A DNA stretch of 10,210 nt from an uncultured Akkermansia sp. (GTDB taxonomy: Bacteria > Verrucomicrobiota > Verrucomicrobiia > Verrucomicrobiales > Akkermansiaceae): NCBI GenBank assembly GCA_947585525.1, contig CANPXA010000050.1:1-10210 (forward strand), written 5' to 3'. Numbering within the stretch: position 1 is the first letter of the stretch; every line of letters starts with the position of its first letter. The translations under genes and the position numbers were made by a program. Positions 6,345-10,210 of this stretch are shown piece by piece. The notes under the pieces were generated by a model, which searched no databases, was not told the origin of the DNA, and worked only from the letters and a program-made list of their open reading frames with translations.

Positions 6345-7102
6345 GTTCTTTCCAAGCCCAGCTCTCCTCAGCCATCCGCGCTGCCCGACTCGCCGGCGAT
6401 TACCTGCAGAATTCCTTCGCCTCGGAGAAATTAGTGGATGCGCGCACGGCGCACGACATCAAGCTGCGTATGGACAAAGAATGTCAGAGCATCATCCGAG
6501 ATGCTCTGGCAAAGGATTGGCCGGACTACTCCCTCCTCGGGGAAGAAGGCGGCAGCGGCGGCAGGATCGAATGGATCGTCGATCCCCTGGATGGCTCCGT
6601 GAATTATTTTTACGGCATACCTCTCTTCTGTGTCAGCATTGCTCTGCGCGTGGACGGCGTCGCTCAACTGGGCTGCGTGTACGCACCGATGACGGGCGAA
6701 CTCTACACAGCGCTCCGCGGCGAAACCGCTTTTCTCAACGGAAAGCCCATCCGTGTTTCCTCCCGTGACCTCATGCAACAAGCCGTCGTCTTCATCGGAC
6801 ACGGCGCCCATGACGGCTCCGGTGAAGAAGGCATCCGCCGTTTCGCTCACCTCTCCTCGCGCGTGTGCAAGATTCGCATTCTCGGTTCGGCGGCTCTCAC
6901 GCTCTGCTACGTGGCTGCCGGAAAGATGGACGTCTACGTGGAAAACTGCATCCACCTCTGGGACTTCGCAGCGGCTCAGGTTATCCTTGAAAGCGCGGGA
7001 GGACAATTCGAGTTTTCCCCATGTGAAGAGGACCCCCTGACCGGCGCCGTCATCGCTTGGAACGGACATCTCCCTCTCCACTCCGCCCTCAATTTTTCTT
7101 AG
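6341..7102 (+). CDS. Inositol monophosphatase family protein (Mg-dependent sugar/inositol phosphatase)
   Basis: This is a 253-residue cytoplasmic phosphatase of the IMPase/SuhB/HisN/CysQ superfamily, of usual length. The metal-site motifs are all present: G-E-E-G-G (67-71; Glu68 matches Glu70 of human IMPA1), W-I-V-D-P-L-D-G-S-V-N (78-88; Asp81 and Asp84) and the C-terminal W-D-F-A-A-A-Q-V-I-L-E-S-A-G-G (207-221; Asp208). Such enzymes hydrolyse phosphomonoesters such as myo-inositol-1-phosphate, histidinol phosphate or 3'-phosphoadenosine 5'-phosphate. The motifs alone do not separate these substrates, so no symbol is given. The start ATG overlaps the preceding stop as ATGA, which implies translational coupling, and rsmB begins 14 bases downstream. 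SuhB of E. coli also acts in rRNA transcription antitermination. The rsmB neighbour makes an rRNA link conceivable but unproven. Confidence 0.88.
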   Translation: MSSFQAQLSSAIRAARLAGDYLQNSFASEKLVDARTAHDIKLRMDKECQSIIRDALAKDWPDYSLLGEEGGSGGRIEWIVDPLDGSVNYFYGIPLFCVSIALRVDGVAQLGCVYAPMTGELYTALRGETAFLNGKPIRVSSRDLMQQAVVFIGHGAHDGSGEEGIRRFAHLSSRVCKIRILGSAALTLCYVAAGKMDVYVENCIHLWDFAAAQVILESAGGQFEFSPCEEDPLTGAVIAWNGHLPLHSALNFS

Positions 7103-7116
7103 TCCTCCACCCCGTC

Positions 7117-8370
7117 ATGCCAAGCCGCAATGTCCATCCCAACCCGCGAGAACTCGCCTGGCGCATCCTCTGCCGCTGGGCCGAGCCGAACAGCGAGTTC
7201 GCAGACTCCCTGATACGCCGCTCCGAGGGAAGACTGAGCAACCCGGATCGCGCCCTGCTGCAAGCCATCGTACTGGGCACCCTGCGCCATCTGCGCTACT
7301 TGGAGCACGTCCTCACCGTCTTGCGCTCCGGACGTTCCCTGCAGCCGAATTTGCGCTGGCTCCTGCTTTCCGGACTCTGCCAGCTCTTCGTGCTCCGTCT
7401 GCCGGATTATGCCGTGGTGAATGAAACCGTCAAACAAGTTCCGACTCGCCTGCGGGCGGTGGTCAACGGCGTGCTTCGTGAAACCCTTCGTCACAGAGAG
7501 GCTTGGGAAGAAGAGCAAGAACGTCTCTCTCTCGGGGTGCGTTACTCCATGCCGGATTGGCTCGTGGAACGCTGGCTCTCCCGTTTCGGCGAACAAGAAT
7601 GCCGCGAGCTGTTGGAGTGGTTCTCGAAACCCGCCTCCGTTTTCCTGCGGGTGAATGAACTGAACCCTCCTCCGACTATCCCCGCAAATTGGTCGGTTCT
7701 GCCCGATTTGCCGGGTTGGTACCGTCTCACAGACGGCATTTTCCCTCACGAACAACTGCACGCCGGTCACGTGTACGCCGCCGACCCCGCCACACGCCAC
7801 AGCGTCGAATTACTCGCAGCTCAACCGGGCGAACGAATACTCGACACCTGCGCCGCACCGGGCGGCAAATCATGCGCCATTCTCTCTGCCACCCATGGCA
7901 ACTGTGCCCTCCTCGCCACGGACAACATGAAGAGTCGCCTCGCCATGCTGCACAGAAACCTCCTACGCGCCGCGCCCGACTCTACTCCCCAGGTCGAACT
8001 CTGCGACTGGACTCTCGGCTGTCCGGAGCCTTGGCAGGCATCATTCGACGGCGTGCTGGCTGATGTCCCCTGCAGCAACAGCGGAGTCATCCAACGCCGC
8101 GTCGATGTGCGTTGGCGCCTCTCTCCGGAGGAAATCAAAAAACTGACTGCAACCCAACTGCTTTTGGCGGAAAACGCCATGCGAGCCGTGAAACCCGGCG
8201 GTCGTTTCGTGTACTCGACCTGTTCCATTGAGCCTGAGGAAAACACTCTCCTCGTGCAAAGTCTGCTGACGCGCAACCCGGGGTGGCAACTCACCGAAGA
8301 ACGACTCATTCTGCCGCATCGCGACCACTGCGACGGCGCCTACTGCGCCCTCCTCCGCGCTCCCCATTGA
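7117..8370 (+). CDS. rsmB: 16S rRNA (cytosine-C5)-methyltransferase RsmB-like
   Basis: This 417-residue protein has an N-terminal NusB-like helical domain (about 10-130) fused to a NOL1/NOP2/Sun-family methyltransferase. This is the architecture of RsmB, which methylates C5 of C967 in E. coli 16S rRNA. The SAM-binding motif D-T-C-A-A-P-G-G-K lies at 243-251. Motif IV is A-D-V-P-C-S-N-S-G (315-323, Cys319) and motif VI is Y-S-T-C-S (366-370, Cys369, the expected nucleophile). Both cysteines needed for m5C chemistry are present. The sequence before the SAM motif reads A-A-D-P-A where many homologues have Q-D-x-A-S. ATG 7117 is used because residues from here match the family start; an upstream in-frame ATG (7057) would lie inside the phosphatase gene. 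No Shine-Dalgarno site is seen. It is the last gene of the rightward operon. Confidence 0.9.
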   Translation: MPSRNVHPNPRELAWRILCRWAEPNSEFADSLIRRSEGRLSNPDRALLQAIVLGTLRHLRYLEHVLTVLRSGRSLQPNLRWLLLSGLCQLFVLRLPDYAVVNETVKQVPTRLRAVVNGVLRETLRHREAWEEEQERLSLGVRYSMPDWLVERWLSRFGEQECRELLEWFSKPASVFLRVNELNPPPTIPANWSVLPDLPGWYRLTDGIFPHEQLHAGHVYAADPATRHSVELLAAQPGERILDTCAAPGGKSCAILSATHGNCALLATDNMKSRLAMLHRNLLRAAPDSTPQVELCDWTLGCPEPWQASFDGVLADVPCSNSGVIQRRVDVRWRLSPEEIKKLTATQLLLAENAMRAVKPGGRFVYSTCSIEPEENTLLVQSLLTRNPGWQLTEERLILPHRDHCDGAYCALLRAPH

Positions 8371-8600
8371 GTGTATCCGCCGCCACACGTGTGTCCCAAT
8401 AAAATTTTCTCCGGGCTTATTCAACCCATTTCCCATGCGTTTCCTCTGGATGAAGGAAGTAGCCGGAAAGAGAGCATGACATACCAACAAACCCTTCTAA
8501 CCAATATACCGCGTTGCTTAAAATTCCGCTGCGCATCTGCTCCTCATCTCCGCGCGTAGCGTGCGAACATCCAAATCGTACATTGCGCATCATCAATGAC
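8371..8600. other. Convergent intergenic region, no clear terminator
   Basis: These 230 bases lie between the rsmB stop and the tatC stop on the opposite strand. I find no strong GC stem with a T-run for either direction. Visible are a 10-base palindrome CACACGTGTG at 8384-8393 and a weak 5-bp stem CATTG/CAATG at 8581-8585/8594-8598. A 27-codon frame at 8476-8559 has a purine-rich upstream sequence but no other support. No tRNA-like fold was recognised. Confidence 0.5.
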
Positions 8601-9725
8601 TTATGTTGCATCACCCACCGATAAGTGCTTGTTTTGATCACGTTTTTCTTGGGACGGATGTGCCCGCGGACCCTCCCGAGCGAAAAGAAGGCACAGCTCG
8701 TAGAGCAAATAGAGAGGAAGCGCCATGAGCAACATGGTGCCGGGGTCGGGAGCGGGAGCCAACACAAGAGCAACCACAAAGCTGCCCACAAATATGTACG
8801 GACGGATGCGCTTCATCAAGCCTCGCGTCAGGATGCCGAGCTTCATCAGCGGGATCAGCACGACCGGCAGCTCAAAGATGATGCCGAACACGAGGATGAG
8901 TTTCACGGCAAACGTGAGGTAGTATCCGATACGCCAGTCATTGGAAATTCCCATGTCCAGCGAGTATTCAAAAAAGAAGGTAAGGACGCGCGGCAGCACG
9001 GCAAAATACGCGAAACTGCAGCCCAGTACAAACAACGCTATCCCCCACCACAAACTCCGGCGCACCACGCGCCTCTCCTTCTCCAGCAAACCCGGCGTCA
9101 CGAAACTGAGCAGCAGGTAAAGCAGTGCAGGACTCGCCACGATGACGCCGCCGAAGAATGCCAGTTGAACGGAGAGCATGAAGGCCTCCCCCGGTCGGAA
9201 CGCCCCCATGATACGAGATGAAGCCTGTCCTTCCGCCTCGCTTTGCAAGTCGGCATCGTGGGACCGGAGGCTCCGGCAGAGCGAGTGCAGTTCCTCACTG
9301 CCCGATGCCTGTTGCAGGAAGGTCTCTCGCTCGTCGGACGGCAGCAGTTCAGCGGCTCGCAGCAAGACGACGGCATCAGCGAGATTTCGTATGTTCACCG
9401 GCACACGCTGCTCCAGTGCGGCAGCAGCGTCCGTCGGTAGGACGGCACGCAGTTGGGCGTATTTTTTGGCGTCCACCCAGTCCTGGGCATCGACCTGCGC
9501 CGGCAGGTGACTTTGTTCATGCTCTATCCACACCCTCTGAGCAGGCAAACGCAGGAAGTTCATGAGGGTCGGGGTGAAAAAAAAGCAAGCCAACATGGAA
9601 ACGAGGGTGACGGCTCCCATGCGCACGAGGGTACGCCTCAGTTCTTCCAGATGGTCCAAGAAACTCATCTCCTGCGTGGCGGCGCGGGAAGTTTTCTCCT
9701 CCTCCTTCTGCCGGATGATATTCAT
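8601..9725 (-). CDS. tatC: Twin-arginine translocase subunit TatC with enlarged first periplasmic loop
   Basis: TatC is the multispanning inner-membrane receptor for twin-arginine signal peptides, exporting folded proteins. This version has 374 residues against about 250 in E. coli. The core is well conserved: the N-terminal F-L-D-H-L-E-E-L-R (22-30; Glu28 matches E. coli Glu15), P-G-L-L-E-K-E-R-R (211-219; Glu217 matches Glu103), F-G-I-I-F-E-L-P (280-287; Glu285 matches Glu170), and hydrophobic segments near 36-56, 183-208, 225-245, 268-294, 309-324 and 329-348. The extra length lies between the first and second helices: about residues 61-176 where E. coli has roughly 25. This insert is hydrophilic and helix-like. 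The start at 9725 is supported by an ATGA overlap with the upstream ABC gene; starts at 9782 or 9668 are possible but less well supported. No tatA/tatB is visible. A charged tail of about 25 residues follows the last helix. Confidence 0.9.
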   Translation of the reverse strand: MNIIRQKEEEKTSRAATQEMSFLDHLEELRRTLVRMGAVTLVSMLACFFFTPTLMNFLRLPAQRVWIEHEQSHLPAQVDAQDWVDAKKYAQLRAVLPTDAAAALEQRVPVNIRNLADAVVLLRAAELLPSDERETFLQQASGSEELHSLCRSLRSHDADLQSEAEGQASSRIMGAFRPGEAFMLSVQLAFFGGVIVASPALLYLLLSFVTPGLLEKERRVVRRSLWWGIALFVLGCSFAYFAVLPRVLTFFFEYSLDMGISNDWRIGYYLTFAVKLILVFGIIFELPVVLIPLMKLGILTRGLMKRIRPYIFVGSFVVALVLAPAPDPGTMLLMALPLYLLYELCLLFAREGPRAHPSQEKRDQNKHLSVGDAT

Positions 9726-10210
9726 GAGGGGAGTGAAATTTCGACACCGAGAGCCGCGAGGTCTTCCCGAGAGAGTGCGCAAGGATCCGGCGCCAACCAG
9801 TGTCCGGGTTCAATTTCCACGGGGGTCATATCCATCCCGTAGGTAGCTTCCAAAAGTGGGTGCCGGATGCGTCTTCCGTAGGCGCTCCCCGGCAGGGGAT
9901 CGATGGGACCGGCATCGTCCGTCCTCGGCAAAACGCACGCGGAGCGTCTCTCCCCCACCGTGGGCAAAGCGCTCAACAAGGCCTTCGTGTAGGCGTGTCG
10001 CGCGTCGTTGTAGATCACGTCCGCCGCCGCCATCTCGACGATCTTCCCCATGTACATCACCGCCACGCGGTCACTCACGTGCCGCACTACCCCCAGATCG
10101 TGTGAAATCAGCAAGTACGCCAGTCCCAACTCACGCTGCAGCTCCATCAACAAGTTGAGCACCTGAGCACGCACCGAGACATCCAGCGCGCTCACCGGCT
10201 CGTCGAGGAT
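9722..10210 (-). CDS. Oligopeptide/dipeptide-type ABC transporter ATP-binding protein, C-terminal part
   Basis: The frame enters from the right edge and shows the last 162 residues; the N-terminal half, with Walker A and the signature motif, is outside. It begins inside Walker B with I-L-D-E-P, then the D-loop S-A-L-D, V-S-V-R-A-Q-V-L-N-L-L, the H-switch L-I-S-H-D-L-G-V-V, and V-A-V-M-Y-M-G-K-I-V-E. The H-A-Y-T-K-A-L-L-S-A-L-P stretch is typical of OppD/OppF/DppD/DppF ATPases, which power uptake of peptides or nickel-like substrates. The usual C-terminal Cys-containing G-C-x-F-x-x-R-C-P segment is not recognisable; only P-G-H-W-L-A and one Cys nearby remain, so the tail is divergent. A GTG at 10195 is in frame but internal to Walker B and cannot be the true start. 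The stop overlaps the tatC start (ATGA), so the two genes are very likely one transcription unit. Confidence 0.9.
   Translation of the reverse strand: MLDEPVSALDVSVRAQVLNLLMELQRELGLAYLLISHDLGVVRHVSDRVAVMYMGKIVEMAAADVIYNDARHAYTKALLSALPTVGERRSACVLPRTDDAGPIDPLPGSAYGRRIRHPLLEATYGMDMTPVEIEPGHWLAPDPCALSREDLAALGVEISLPS

Noticed and set aside
7057..7116. Upstream in-frame start for rsmB
   Set aside because: It would overlap the phosphatase gene; the family-like N-terminus begins after ATG 7117.
8476..8559. Possible 27-residue small protein after rsmB
   Set aside because: It has a purine-rich upstream sequence and an ATG, but no hydrophobic segment, motif or conservation evidence; chance is a sufficient explanation.
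8625..9221. 198-codon plus-strand frame opposite tatC
   Set aside because: TatC motifs are unambiguous on the minus strand; this frame is a low-complexity His/Gln/Arg-rich shadow.

Overview
This looks like a chromosomal housekeeping window from a Gram-negative (diderm) bacterium. It carries a lipoprotein signal peptide, an ExbB/ExbD energiser pair, a peptidoglycan glycosyltransferase, TatC and an oligopeptide-type ABC ATPase. Moderate-to-high GC, mostly weak Shine-Dalgarno sites, tight gene packing and the unusual TatC and PBP variants suggest a Verrucomicrobiota (Akkermansia-like) or related PVC organism. That assignment rests on general resemblance only, not on a search.

Layout: (1) 1-430, minus strand: the N-terminal part of a lipoprotein that runs off the left edge. 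(2) 431-777: a 347-base divergent intergenic region with a perfect 13-bp inverted repeat, a second weaker hairpin, short repeated A/T-rich words and a good sigma70-type promoter directly before the next gene. (3) 778-8370, plus strand: a compact six-gene probable operon, exbB-like, exbD-like, a large exported TPR protein, a class A PBP-like glycosyltransferase, an inositol-monophosphatase-family enzyme and rsmB. The gaps are 20, 5, 1, -4 and 14 bases. (4) 8371-8600: a convergent intergenic region with no clear terminator. (5) 8601-10210, minus strand: an oligopeptide-type ABC ATPase (N-terminus beyond the right edge) followed by tatC. The two overlap by ATGA.

How the genes may work together: ExbB/ExbD convert proton-motive force into mechanical work across the periplasm, the TPR protein is exported and could be a periplasmic scaffold, and the next gene polymerises glycan strands. 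This gives a cell-envelope theme for the first four genes, followed by metabolic and rRNA-modification genes. No TonB, TolA, TolB or Pal gene is visible. The most interesting features are a PBP whose transpeptidase half is recognisable but has apparently lost all three active-site motifs, a TatC with an extra roughly 90 residues in its first periplasmic loop, and the coupling of an ExbBD motor to a TPR protein and a glycosyltransferase. I found no phage, transposon, CRISPR, tRNA or rRNA gene.
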